This document shows, in pieces, positions 38,690 through 49,774 of a DNA stretch of 64,000 bases. Positions within the stretch are counted from its first letter, which is position 1. The number at the start of each line of letters is the position of its first letter. A model generated the notes under the pieces. The model had not been told where the DNA came from. It saw nothing but the letters and a program-made list of their open reading frames with translations, and ran no database searches. A program made the position numbers and the translations under genes. Source of the stretch: Brasenia schreberi (Eukaryota; Streptophyta; Magnoliopsida; Nymphaeales; Cabombaceae); assembly GCA_036023115.1 (NCBI GenBank), contig JAYKKT010000079.1, forward strand, positions 17,387,501 to 17,451,500, given 5' to 3'.

Positions 38690-38870
38690 ACAAGATGAGA
38701 ATGCGCTTGAGATGGTTTGGGTATGTAGGGGCAACAAATAAAGTTTCACCAAGGTGAGAGAGCTAATATCTTAAAAGAGAGAGAGGAAGACAACAAAAAC
38801 GTAGGAAGAAATCGATTACACATGATCTGGCTTTTTCGAATTAACAATATGGTACAAGATTGAGTTATGT
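38690..38870 (+). mobile_element. LINE C-terminal fragment
   Basis: The text reads DKMRMRLRWFGYV, then a basic R-G-R block, then a THDLAF-like motif. This is the C-terminal region of plant LINE reverse transcriptases and is distantly like 3540-3700. It is a short truncated relic. Confidence 0.45.
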
Positions 38871-39143
38871 AGCAAAGGTGGAAGACAAAGGCATCCATCA
38901 GAAGTTTTCATTGATCCAACTGAGTTCAAATTTCGCTAAGAAAATGTTTCATACACTGATGAACAAGCTGAGACTTCAATGACTAACTCATTCACTACAA
39001 ATTTTTAAAAATGGCTTCAGTGTCATGTAATGAGCCATTGATGATTTGAATCTAAAAAGCTAAAGATGGGAGTCACTTGAATTGAGTCGCTGACAACATT
39101 TTCTCAATACGTTACATTGTCATAAGTAAAAGTTATCACACAT

Positions 39144-41018
39144 TCAAGCAGCAATCCTAGTTCCAGGTTTCGAAGATCCAAACAAGCTCAAAATATCGGC
39201 ATGATTGCGAATGTGATGCGGAAATTTATACAGTAAATCTTGAGCTTCAGCAGTCCTACCTTCCCTGTAAAAAGCTTCTAAGAGGTGAACATGTGCAGAG
39301 GTAGAAGGGAAACGCTTCACACTCAGTGCCTTGAGATAATCCATTGCATCTTCAACTGTTCCATGCTTGGAAATGTAATCCACAAAAGGCTCGGGAAACG
39401 GCGGAAAATTTTGGGCTTTCATTAAATTCAAAAGTTTAAGACCTTCCTCGAGCTTGCTTTTCTTAAGCAAACTCTCAATCAAGTACTTATAAGTTGCTTG
39501 CCAGGGCCTCAACTTGAGTTTCTCTACCATTTCAATAAGAATGGTGTAGGCATCTAATGCCCTATTCCTATCACAAAGGCCTTTAACAATCACAGAAATG
39601 AGATCAGCATCTGCATCATAACTCTTTTCCAACATCCTTGTGAAACACGACAATGCTCCATTTGCATCGCCGGCGAGAAAATGGCCTTGGATCAAGATTG
39701 TCCAAGTCATGATGTCAGGGGTGCAGCCATGATCTTCCATTTCATCCAACACATTACAAGCTTCCTCCAATCTTCCTGCCTTACACAAACCAAACACAAC
39801 TTGGCTATAAGTGATATTATCTGGCTCAAACCCGGCGCTTTTCATCGTCTCAATGATTCTTTCGGCTTCCTCTAATCTTCCTACACCAGTTAATGATCTG
39901 TGGATACCATCATAAACAGCCTTAGAGAGAGAATACCCAGCAGATTCAAAAATGTCGACCACCCGAAACACCAGGTCCATATCAGGCCGGCCAGAGTAGG
40001 CGATTTGCTGCAACAGATAATTGCACTCCTGCATTGAGGGCTTGTACGGTCCCTGCATCATGAATTCATAAAGATCAATTGAGTCCTTCATCATCTTCCA
40101 CTTATGAAACCTCCGTGTAAGCTTGATGTAAGTATCGATGTCCAATTCATATCCTTCACTCTTCATCTCCTTCACCATCTTCCAGAATTCCTCAATAGAA
40201 TCGCTGTGCCCGAGAACCCGAAGGATCGCGGCATAAGTAACGGCACTTTGCCGGAACTCCGGCCGGCTGCTGGCCCATCGAAAGAAGCTCAGAGCTTTCA
40301 AGGGAACATTCCGGAGATCCCTAAACACCCTGATGACAGTCAAGTCATTAAATTCAATATCAAGATCCCCCAATTTCGACTCGACCTCTTTGTTCCAATC
40401 ATCGCCCATGACTATTTCAACCACGGAATTCACATTCTTTCCCATCTCACTCTTTTCCTGCATCGAATTCTTCCACTGTCGCCAGGCCACAGCTTCGTTC
40501 GCCATTCTTTCCTTCAGAAACCTAGTCAAGATGTTTTGGTAAGTTTCGTCTTCGACCACGAGCCCAATTTCTTCGATTTCCTTAACGATACGCCAGAAAT
40601 CCTTCATGTAGTCCCTTTGCACTAACGTTCTCATCATGATATCGTACGCGACGTGGTTGACCGGGAACTTCTTGGACTGAACCCAATTGAAAAACTCTAA
40701 GGCCTTCTTGGGGTTACCCTCGAGCTTCTTCAAAACGTAAATGAGGGTTTCGTGGGTGAGCACGAAATCGGGACCGTCCAACAATTTCTTGACTTCGTCC
40801 GTCCATTTATTCTCCGAAACCAAGTCTGCGAGGAGAATCTGATTCTGGGGGTTCGAAGAAACGGAATTTGGAGTCGATTTGGATGAGAAACTCGATCGAG
40901 AAGATGAGAGCAAGCAGGCTTGTGGGGATCGAATCCGATGGCTGGCGACGCCATTAAGGCGAAGGGTGAGAGTGGCGAAGAGTCTGCGAGAGTGGCGAAA
41001 GGCCGTGGAAGATAGCAT
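39144..41018 (-). CDS. Pentatricopeptide-repeat protein, organelle-targeted (624 aa)
   Basis: An intact intronless frame starts at ATG 41018. The first 50 residues are rich in R and S without acidic residues (MLSSTAFRHSRRLFATLTLR), as in a mitochondrial or plastid presequence. From about residue 80 on there are P-type PPR motifs, for example VAYDIMMRTLVQRDYMKDFW, AVTYAAILRVLGHSDSIEEF, ITYSQVVFGLCKAGRLEEAC and MTWTILIQGHFLAGDANGAL. No E, DYW or SMR tail is present. PPR proteins bind organelle RNA and steer splicing, editing or stability. Length and layout resemble Arabidopsis BIR6 (At3g48250), which acts in nad7 intron splicing; this assignment is from memory and only probable. The At3g02490/At5g15980 group is the main alternative. 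Confidence 0.9.
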   Translation of the reverse strand: MLSSTAFRHSRRLFATLTLRLNGVASHRIRSPQACLLSSSRSSFSSKSTPNSVSSNPQNQILLADLVSENKWTDEVKKLLDGPDFVLTHETLIYVLKKLEGNPKKALEFFNWVQSKKFPVNHVAYDIMMRTLVQRDYMKDFWRIVKEIEEIGLVVEDETYQNILTRFLKERMANEAVAWRQWKNSMQEKSEMGKNVNSVVEIVMGDDWNKEVESKLGDLDIEFNDLTVIRVFRDLRNVPLKALSFFRWASSRPEFRQSAVTYAAILRVLGHSDSIEEFWKMVKEMKSEGYELDIDTYIKLTRRFHKWKMMKDSIDLYEFMMQGPYKPSMQECNYLLQQIAYSGRPDMDLVFRVVDIFESAGYSLSKAVYDGIHRSLTGVGRLEEAERIIETMKSAGFEPDNITYSQVVFGLCKAGRLEEACNVLDEMEDHGCTPDIMTWTILIQGHFLAGDANGALSCFTRMLEKSYDADADLISVIVKGLCDRNRALDAYTILIEMVEKLKLRPWQATYKYLIESLLKKSKLEEGLKLLNLMKAQNFPPFPEPFVDYISKHGTVEDAMDYLKALSVKRFPSTSAHVHLLEAFYREGRTAEAQDLLYKFPHHIRNHADILSLFGSSKPGTRIAA

Positions 41019-41193
41019 CTCGGCGTGTGGTGAAGGAGAAAAAGAAGAAGAGGAACGTAAGGAAAGGGAGAGCAGTAAGGAAGGGTTTTGGAAGGGTTTC
41101 AGTGATTTGCAGGTGGGAAGAAAACCGCAAACCCTTGCTAAAGAAAAATATCGTCGTTATTTTGTGTTTCCCAGTTCCAGCCAGGGATTTTGT

Positions 41194-41290
41194 GACATGG
41201 CCGGTTCCAGGTCTGCTTGGTTCCCCGTGCATCGACATGGCTGGTTCCAAGTCTGCTTGGTTCCCTGAGCATCAACCTGGCCAGTTCAGG
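41194..41290. repeat. 40-bp tandem repeat upstream of the PPR gene
   Basis: Units beginning gacatggccggttccaggt at 41194 and 41234, with a partial third, resemble the ends of the GGTTC-rich MITE family. It lies about 180 bp upstream of the PPR start codon, so it may be in its promoter. Confidence 0.6.
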
Positions 41291-42110
41291 TCACACTGAG
41301 CCGCTGTAAGTGGGTATTTGATTACGAGGTCTGGGTAGTTATGGTTTTGAAGAATTATGATTGTGGGTTTGATTCATGATATTTGAGTTTATAAAAGATG
41401 GTGAAACATTGAATCCAATTCTTATAGATCACATCTTCTTGGTGCCGGAGTTTTTGATTAAATTAAACCTATGAAACCATAGTTCTACTTCAGCAATAGA
41501 TTCTACATTTGGCTCCCATAGAACTTTGAACTGCATATTCACAAAATCAAAGTTCAGTTCCCTTAAAACCTTATCATACATACTCTTACGGTGTTGTTGA
41601 CGGATTAACTGGTCACAGTTTGGGCTGGCTCAAGACTCAGTTTGGTTAAGGGTTGAACAACCACAGACTGGCCACGGTAAGCCATGCCTGCTCAAGGATA
41701 TGAGGTAGCTGGTCTTTATATATGTTTATAAAGAATTTAAGTTTGAACATACATGTGAGCTGCTTGTTGTATCATAACGAGTCGTGTTCAAACCTAACGA
41801 GCCGACCCGTTGGTGCTCCTTTAAGCTCGTGCTTGTACTTGTCTCAACTCATATCCAAAACATTACCACAATATTGCCTAGAGGGATGGGGATGGGAATA
41901 TTGACCCGACCCAAACAGACCAACACGGGGCACGGTGTACCTGACGCAATTTGATTCGAGTTTTAGGTATGAAGCTGAGATGCCCCTACCCGTACCCGGT
42001 CTATTTAAAATCATAGTTTATACTCACAACCAACCGTACTGAAATCCACTTAACATTTTTATTGTACCATGGACAAAATCAATAGTAGAGGTTTACATTT
42101 AATATGAAGC

Positions 42111-42306
42111 ATGAAAAATATAACATTACTTTTCACTTTTTAAATTCAAATCTTCATAAATGATAATGCAAATAAAATATTAAAAATATTTAAATGAACT
42201 TATGAAATATGAAAAATATAACACTACTTTTCACTTTTTAAATTCAAATCTTGATGAATGATGATGCAAATAAAATATTAAAAACATTTAAATGAACTTA
42301 AGCATG
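42111..42306. repeat. 98-bp tandem duplication
   Basis: Two units beginning atgaaaaatataacattac start at 42111 and 42209 and are highly similar. Each contains ttttcactttttaaattc, a block also seen in the foldback repeats. Confidence 0.8.
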
Positions 42307-42354
42307 TATAAGTTTAAGTAGATTTAAACATAGATAATTATGCTTTTGCCACAT

Positions 42355-42633
42355 CATATATATATATATGTATATGTATGTATATATATAGAGAGAGAGA
42401 GAGATGAGTTCATGTATACATTCATTAATTCTTAAATATATTTAAATATTTCAATCATTTGATCAACATGATAAGCAGTTGAGATTCTCAAGTCAAAAGC
42501 AAATAAATGCACCTAGAGAAAGCTTTTTAATACTTTTTACTTTTAAATTAAAGATCTCAACTATTAATCTTGTTGATCAAAAGATTCACATCTTCAAATT
42601 TTTTTAAGCATCTAATCATGTCAATATTAATTA

Positions 42634-42693
<60 letters not shown>
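42355..42693. mobile_element. Foldback element with (TA)n(GA)n ends
   Basis: The left end is (TA)n then (GA)n (42355-42404) and the right end is (TC)n then (TA)n (42636-42693), an inverted arrangement. The inner arms match imperfectly: tttgatcaacatgataagcag on the left is mirrored by a copy reading ttgatcaacaagattaatag on the reverse strand. The total length is about 340 bp, with no coding. Confidence 0.6.
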
Positions 42694-42695
<2 letters not shown>

Positions 42696-43299
42696 CCTGC
42701 TTTTCCTTTATATCCCCTTGTACTCATCCAAAAAAAGATAACCAAAATCACTACCATCTCCGTTAAGGTTGACATGATTAGAAGCGAGCAGTATCGAAAG
42801 GTTTTATACAGGTCTTCTAGTGGGACAATGAATTCCAAAATAAACCCAATCTTCTGGTCGACGTTCATGGGCTGAACACACATTGCTCGTGTTGAGGTCA
42901 GTTAAGTTCATGAACCCAAAACGATCAACCCCGGATTAAGCTTACTTGGGCCAATCTACTAGTAGCTTGATTCTTCTAATTTGAGACAATTCAAACCCTT
43001 TAGAAAGTCGGTACGTAGGTTGAACGGGCAACTTGCACTTATTGGTGTGTTCTTGGCAACAAAATAGTTCACAAAAACACACCTCGACATGAAGAATGTC
43101 ATTAATGGGTAGAATCGTGTATTATAAATGTGTGAGAAACTAGATAGTAAACCTTTTAAGAGAGGAAAAGGACGATCACAGAGTGTCCAAAGAAGATAAT
43201 GAAGTTTGATACTAATATATGATAAGATCAAACTCAATGGTATCAAAGAAACTTAGTAAATCGACTCGATTCTGTTAGTGTTATACGTCTCTCTTTTTT

Positions 43300-43390
43300 T
43301 GCGCAATGAGAGACCAAAGCCTAACAACACACGCCCATGGTTTAACCCTTAGGAATCGAACTCGTCACCTGTCAGTGGACGTCAAAGAGC
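43300..43390 (-). repeat. tRNA-like SINE fragment
   Basis: On the minus strand a B-box-like gacgagttcgattcctaag is followed by a tail with gtgttgttaggctttggt. A similar tail occurs in the 47.4 and 60.7 kb copies. Confidence 0.5.
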
Positions 43391-43596
43391 ACTATCGTTT
43401 TTTCTCGTGTTATCTTGCAATGCTGTTTGGGATGTTTTCGTGTCGTTACTGGTGTCGTGTCGAGTCACCATCAATCAATGTGATGCGATGCATGAAGTGA
43501 GGGAACACGCTTTCACGATGTGGGACCCACCGCAACTTTCGGAAAGAGGAGCCCCACAATCTTTTTGCAATATTTGCCTTACAAGGCAAGCGTTCT

Positions 43597-43705
43597 GCCA
43601 CGTGTTTGTCACAACCTTTCGGTGACCTGAACTTCAAAAAGCGAGCCATCACCGTCCGTGCCACGAGCGAGGGGATCGTTCCTGCTTCCGATGGTCGCCA
43701 CGTGT
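43597..43705. promoter_or_regulatory. Two G-box/ABRE motifs 100 bp apart
   Basis: gccacgtgt occurs at 43597-43605 and 43697-43705 within a locally GC-richer stretch. This is the G-box core bound by plant bZIP and bHLH factors. No adjacent gene could be assigned, so a regulatory role is only possible. Confidence 0.3.
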
Positions 43706-43814
43706 CCGCAAGATGGAATGAAAGGATAATTTTGAAAGCACAGGGGACTCCGAAATTACTACTTTACCCTCTATTTCTCATCAAGCCAAAATAACGTTAA
43801 TTTCTTGAAAATAA

Positions 43815-43890
43815 TTCATTTTTTCCCCCACTTGAAGAGTCGAACTCCCACCGGCGGCGACAGCCCTAGAACACCCGGTCATTGAACATG
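43815..43890 (-). repeat. tRNA-like SINE fragment
   Basis: The minus strand reads a degraded A-box region, then ctagggctgtcgcc, then the B-box-like gggagttcgactct. It is the same family as 47431-47542. Confidence 0.45.
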
Positions 43891-43927
43891 AAATAGATCA
43901 ACTGGAAAGGTGGAAGCTCGTGAAGCG

Positions 43928-44020
43928 TTCGCATATTAGCTCACTTGGTTAGGGGGTCGACTCACAAATTAAGATTCATGAGTCTGATATTCACAGCATG
44001 TTAGCTTTGGCGTAAAAAAA
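43928..44020 (+). repeat. tRNA-like SINE fragment
   Basis: A strong A-box-like ttagctcacttggttaggg is followed by a degenerate B box (gagtctgatattcac) and a tail gttagctttggcg. It does not form a tRNA. Confidence 0.45.
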
Positions 44021-45414
44021 TAAGCAGCAATTAAAAGAAGATAATAAATTGAATATTGCAACACCGATATTATATTTATCACAACAAAAGTTGAGAGGAG
44101 AGCCTGTTTTATTTGAAGTTTTAGTTTACTTTGCGCTTAAGAGGACAAGAGCATTGTAGCTACACCGAAGAAAGCAAGATGCCATGCAAATGGAAGGTTC
44201 TTACCGGTTGGAAGAAGGAGTCTGGCTGCTGTCATGTTTATAAAAGTTATTGTTGTTATTATTATTATTTAAGTAAACATTAATAAATAAGAAAATAAGA
44301 AAAAATCATTTAAGATAGGTTAGATACTTGAAAAAGATGATTATAAAAATTATCGGTAAAATGGTATGAAAAATTGTTAATAAAATAAGAATAAGACTAC
44401 AAAAATATTGAAAGAAAATAATAATAAAATAATATAGTTTATGTTGAGTTAAATATTAGATATACTCAAACTATTTATGCAAGCTCTTGACTATTATGAG
44501 AAAAGCTTGACTGTTGTTGTATACGAAAAAGTCTTTTAAGATGAAGGCCTGGAGTTTATGCTAAGACTGTTCGTGTCTAATAGTCCCAAGGTGCTAGACA
44601 GGCAGTCTAAGGGTTCAAATCTCATAGAAGTCGCTTTCCTACACAATCCAATGATCTGCATATATCTTGAAGGGAGAGTTCAGTTTTCTTTGTGCTTCTT
44701 TTTCGCATTATGCTTTCCATTGATAAAATGGATAGGCATAATCTACCAGATAGAAATTGTTTTAGGGTCGCGAATAGCCTGTTGAGCGTGCGGCAAACTA
44801 TAAATTATGGTCCCCGGAATCCACCCTCGCCGGCGTCGGGGAATTGAACTATGTAACTTTGAAGTTAATAAACGTGGTTTCTTAAAGTTGTTAAAAGAGA
44901 ATGAATATAAGGTGTGGTATCTCGTTTATTTTTGAGCAAAGCAATCTGAGACCCAAAAATGACAGAATCAGGGGACTCAAGAGCATTGCCATGGGGTGCC
45001 CAAAAAGGATGGTTCGGCAGAAAAAGCCTCAACTTTAGACAACATCCACCCCCACAATACCCTCAAAAAGATCGGTTAAAATCCCTGTAAGAACGACCCC
45101 CTCTTTTGCTGCTTTTCTCTGCCTCTACAACCGTGCAGCATTGTCCTGCAAAGAGTCCGGCGTGCATGCGGGGATGAATTTTTTGTCATTTGTTTTTGAG
45201 TCCCTTTATGTTTCTGCCTTTCTAAGCAGTACTATGCGTGCTCTTCAATCAATTAATATAATTTACACTCCGCATCTCTCACAAAGAGACCAACATTCGT
45301 CTTCCTGTACTCTCTCTCTCTCTCTCTCCCCGAGACACATACACGTTACGATAAATTGTCCTGATAGTCTTCGATTCTGGAGTTAGATCTTCATTGAAAG
45401 ATTTGTCGCAGCGA
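44021..45414. other. Intergenic, no gene recognised
   Basis: Nothing coding was recognised. A B-box-like gggttcaaatctcat near 44611 suggests another tRNA-like repeat. A (CT)n run lies at about 45310-45330, just upstream of the small ORF. Confidence 0.3.
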
Positions 45415-45567
45415 ATGGGTGCCTTTAGATGCGAAGTTTCAGGCGTTTCTTTGTACACTGGAGCCCATGTTCCAGCTTGGTCTTCTCCGGTCTTTCAAGA
45501 AATGGGTGATTTGGTTCACTGTCATCATCGTGGAAAGGAGGGTGCCTCAGCTGGTTTGAAGACATAA
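45415..45567 (+). CDS. Possible 50-aa small ORF
   Basis: ATG at 45415 opens a frame reading MGAFRCEVSGVSLYTGAHVP and ending EGASAGLKT, with TAA at 45565-45567. A CT-rich tract typical of plant 5' leaders lies about 85 bp upstream. No family, signal peptide or membrane segment is recognised. It could be a small protein gene, the remnant of a larger gene, or chance. Confidence 0.25.
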   Translation: MGAFRCEVSGVSLYTGAHVPAWSSPVFQEMGDLVHCHHRGKEGASAGLKT

Positions 45568-46262
45568 AACAAGCCTTTTAGATGAAGAGGAGAAGGGAAT
45601 TGAGCATGCCTGGTCCGATCGCAAAGGTGGTCATTCACCACTTTGTTGATTAATGGTATTATTATGAGTTATTATTGTAATTAATATCGGTTTTGAGAAG
45701 ATTCCGCGTGTAGCTTTGGCAATTATGAGTGTTGGATTGTGTGTTTTCTTGTTTTCTGCGTTGATATGTACGTGAATAATAATCTAACAGAAGGAATTCT
45801 ATGTCAATTAGATGGATACATAGAAGTCCTATATATGCTATGCTTGTTTTCTTTCTTTTCTTTTCTGTACACACGTTCAGGGAGTAGAACTCACTGCCAG
45901 CATCACTAGAGTCAAGAACCCTGCCTGATCAGCTAATGCTCTGAGCGCATATATCCTATGTAATTTTCTTTGTTTATGCAAGTAATTTAGCAAAATAAAC
46001 TGACTGCAGGATTTACTAGTTTCCTCTCGTATTCTCTCCAAGAGCAACATAATTAGATGCTCTCTCTCTCTCAGGATTAAATGTATCAAATTTGGCACAT
46101 CATCTTGTAGCCTACACTGCATCGGCTTGGAGGATGGTGCTTTAAAGTTTTAATGAAGGCAAAATCTTTAGTTGCATTACTTTAGTTGCATTAGCATACT
46201 TCCATAAAAGCAGCAGATAAAATTCACTTTACACATTCAGTTTGTCCACCGCTTTGGTTGGC

Positions 46263-46676
46263 AGCACAAACTACCATAAAATATGGAGTTTACTCGTCTT
46301 GTTACTGTACATCATAATGAAGCATATTGCAATAGTGATGCAGAACAATGCAAGATTTTGCCAGCAATTTCAAATTATCAAAATATTTATACTTCAGAAT
46401 CACTTTCAAGAAATGAAAAATAAAAGTTCTTTCTCTGACTTTCGTCTCTTCACGGGGTCCCCTGCTTTTCACTGTCAACAGAAATGCAGCGAACAATAAA
46501 TCGAAAAATAGAAAAGTTATCAAAAGTGTTAACGACAGCACCAACTACCATAAAATACTGAGCGTACTCTTGTTACTGTACATCATAATGAAGCATATTG
46601 CAATAGTGATGCAGAACAATGCAAGATTTTGCCAGCAATTTCAAATTAACAAAATATTTATACTTCAGAATCAATC
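46263..46676. repeat. Direct repeat of about 135 bp, 274 bp apart
   Basis: accataaaatatggagttta (46273) and accataaaatactgagcgta (46547) begin two almost identical blocks that end near tatacttcagaatca. Confidence 0.8.
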
Positions 46677-47189
46677 GTGACTATTCAACAGTTGACCTGA
46701 ATAGAGCTTTCAAATGTGTTCAAAGTTTTGAGTTTGTGAATAGAAAACCTATCGGATAGGCACTAGCTTTTGCAGTTCTGCAGATGCACTCCTACTTCAC
46801 GTAAAGCCAAAGTTAAGGCTGTCGATTGTACACCCGAAGTCGAGCAAGCATGGGTTAGATATGAGGACATCAGAGGACTCATTTAAGCTTTTTTTTGGTG
46901 GCTTAAGCTCATTATCAAGCTTTTGTTGCATCAAGCTTATCATCTCCAAAACATATATAATCTGCAATCTACGCCACCTAAAACCTACCTTATCGTAGGA
47001 AGACAACACAAACACACACAAAGAAGAAAGAAAAAAGTTGGGAAGTATCATTTCCTTTTGCTAAACTGTTCATGCATCACAATGTAAGTCATATTTAAAA
47101 GCACAGTACTAAATCTTTTTTGGTTTGACTCGAGAAGGTCGATATTCTGCAAAAAATGCAATCTACACTCTGCCTTCTTCGCTGTCACA

Positions 47190-47308
<119 letters not shown>

Positions 47309-47430
47309 CATGTACACACTCATCAATCGTAAAGATTTGAATTTAAAAATATTTAACCTATCTTTATGAAAAATATAACCATGTTTTTTATCTTTTAAAT
47401 TCGAATGATAAAAATGTTTAAGTAGATTTT

Positions 47431-47542
47431 TTCACAACAAGAAGCCAAAACCTAACATACCACCCGCACAAGCACCCTTTGAGAGTCGAACTCCCCACTA
47501 ACAACGGTACTAGAGCACCCTACTGGTGAGTTAACGCCCTAG
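47431..47542 (-). repeat. tRNA-like SINE copy
   Basis: On the minus strand an A-box-like gttaactcaccagtagggtg is followed by a B-box gggagttcgactctc and the shared tail gttaggttttggc. Confidence 0.55.
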
Positions 47543-48244
47543 ATGCTTTAAGCGGATTTGAGGAGGGTGTGCACATATACCAATTCCTCTCTCTCTCTCG
47601 CTCTCTCCCTCTCTCTCTCTCGCTCTCTCCCTCTCTCTCTCTATATATATATTGAATAGATCAAAATGGTGAAAGCGCCTTTAAAAGGAATTGTAGTTAG
47701 TAAAATTCGTGGTCCATTCTTTTCTTCTTACAAATTCAAATTCTAAAAGGGAAGCTTACACTTAAGCTTGACGTTGTGTTTTGCTTTAACCAAAAGGCTA
47801 ACTTTAGCGCAAAATAGCAATCATATGCTTTTGCAAATGCGTAGTGGGATCCACATTCGTTGACATGAGCACGATAATTCTGCATTCTTCAATGAATTCT
47901 TGCCATAACTTAGGTGGTTATATGTACATTTTTATTTTTGTTACAAGAGGAGGCCGAACCGCGGGTCTATGTGGGATCGCAATACGGCCGACCGTCCCTG
48001 TGGCGAACGTACATTCATCCCAGGTAAGACACTGAGCTCTCTCAAAAATCTGAAAAGCGTTTTGAATTAAGTAGCTTGAAGCTTTTCCTAAATAATATAG
48101 AGCCTCTTATTAAGATTTGGAAAGAGAAGTTGTGACTATAGTTTAAAGAACTTCAAGCAAGCTCACCAAATTCGAAATGACACAAAGAAATCCAATTCTT
48201 TTTCAAGGAGCTGGAGTCTGTTCTTCTCCCCGGCGGTGCTCTTC

Positions 48245-48613
48245 TGTGAGATGGCCATTCTCGGCTCGGGTAGCGGCTGGACTGGCCATCCAGCCGTTAC
48301 CAGAGGAGAGGCCTGATAAGTAACGGACAGCCGTTACCGGAAAATCCGGTAATGGCCATCCGTTACCTCTCCCAGATGAGGGAAGCCACGAGAGGAGAAT
48401 GCCAGACGACAGGGGAGCGGATGCCTATAAAAGGGCATCCATTCACAGAGAAAATAGAAATATATAGAAAGCTTCTTACAGAAGTGATATACAGAATACA
48501 GTCGTCTGAGAAAACCCTTGTGAGGAAACCTCGCGACGACGTCATCAACATCCGCTGCGAAATCTTCGACGATCAGAGTATCGGAAAGGTAAGACCCGAA
48601 TCTCACTCCTTCA
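48245..48613 (+). repeat. 5' LTR of the copia element
   Basis: 369 bp, from TG to CA. It lacks the tacat present after the first TGT of the 3' LTR. TATAAA is at 48426-48431, with four AACGG/CCGTT cores upstream (48292-48366). Confidence 0.92.
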
Positions 48614-48614
48614 G

Positions 48615-48627
48615 TGGTATCAGGGCC
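48615..48627 (+). other. Primer binding site, initiator tRNA-Met
   Basis: tggtatcagggcc lies one base after the LTR. It matches the 3' end complement of plant initiator tRNA-Met, the usual primer for Ty1/copia elements, with one apparent difference. Confidence 0.85.
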
Positions 48628-48732
48628 TAGTTCCCTGCAAAAAAAAAAAAGAGAGAAGAGGGTTAGAAATTTTTTTTAATAAAAAAGAAGAAGAATAGAG
48701 CAGTCGGCGATCGGCAGTCGGACAGGGAAGTA

Positions 48733-48930
48733 GAGGCAAGCCGGCGGGAAGCCCCAAAGGCAAACCAGAAGCAAGCCGACAGAAAAGCCCCAAAGGCAAA
48801 CCAAAGGCAAGCCGGCGAAAAAGCCCCAAAGACAAACCAGAGGCAAGCCGGCAGAAAAACCCCAAAGGCAAACCAGAGGCAAGCCGGCGAAAAAGCCCTA
48901 AAAGCAAATCAGAGACAAGCCTCAAAAGGC
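48733..48930 (+). repeat. 36-bp tandem repeats in the copia leader
   Basis: About five units resembling ggcaagccggcgaaaaagcc with ccaaaggcaaaccaga are present. Because 36 is a multiple of three, a leucine-rich minus-strand frame (48620-48943) arises as a by-product. Confidence 0.75.
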
Positions 48931-49774
48931 AAAACAACGGCAAGCCGGAAAACGCCCGAAGGCGAGACAGAAAAGAAAAACAAAGCAGCCGGCTGAAGCG
49001 CCTAGAAGAAGAAAAACCGCCAACGCCGACGCTAACGACCGAACGTCGACGGCCGAAACCTCTCCCTCCCTCTCTCTCTCTCTCTCCCTGAAAGAATCCA
49101 GATACCTATACATTTTTTTTTTTATTTTTCACTTTTATAGCAATAAAAAAAAAACTGCGGCTTTCAAAAAATCGCGGTGAGAAAACCAGCGGTTTTCAAA
49201 ACCACCGACGGTTTCCTGAAAACCAACAGCGGTTTTCTGAAACCGCCAGTGGTTTCAGAAAACCGGCTCGGGTATTGAGAAAGAAAGACAAAATTGCCCC
49301 CATCGTTTTCTGATTATTTCAAAATTACCACGGCAAAAGGACAGGTTTACCCCTTGGCCATTTTTGAAAATTACAAAAATACCAGGGGCTGCTGATTTAC
49401 GGTATTATCCAACCTGGTTTGAAAAATATCAGTTCTGCCATTCAGTCAAAAGACAGGTTTACCCCTGTTTCTTTTGAAAAAATACAGATTCGTCCTGAGA
49501 GTTAAAATTATGATTTTAACCCCGATTAGTTGCGAATTTTACAAGAATACCAAATAGTAATTTTACGAGTTTGTCCTTCTAATTTTTCAAAAATTACAAA
49601 AAGGGACAAATAAATAAAATTACAGATTTATCCTTTGGTATTGGTTTAGAGGCAGAAAAACCCTTAAAATTATTAGATTTTCTGCATCAAGTTAATGTGT
49701 TTCTTCCTTTATGTTTTTCTTTGTTTCCTTTATAAAGAATAAGACCGCTTGCTTGATATTTTTGCCAAACAAAA

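Noticed and set aside
40104..40625. Plus-strand 173-codon frame over the PPR gene
   Set aside because: Antisense shadow of the PPR coding region.
43928..44020. tRNA gene
   Set aside because: A good A box but no matching acceptor stem, anticodon loop or intact B box; treated as a SINE fragment.
48733..48930. CRISPR-like array
   Set aside because: Units are contiguous, diverged and without unique spacers, inside a retrotransposon of a eukaryote.
48620..48943. Leucine-rich minus-strand frame of 107 codons
   Set aside because: It is the antisense reading of the 36-bp tandem repeats in the copia leader; no start context or domain.
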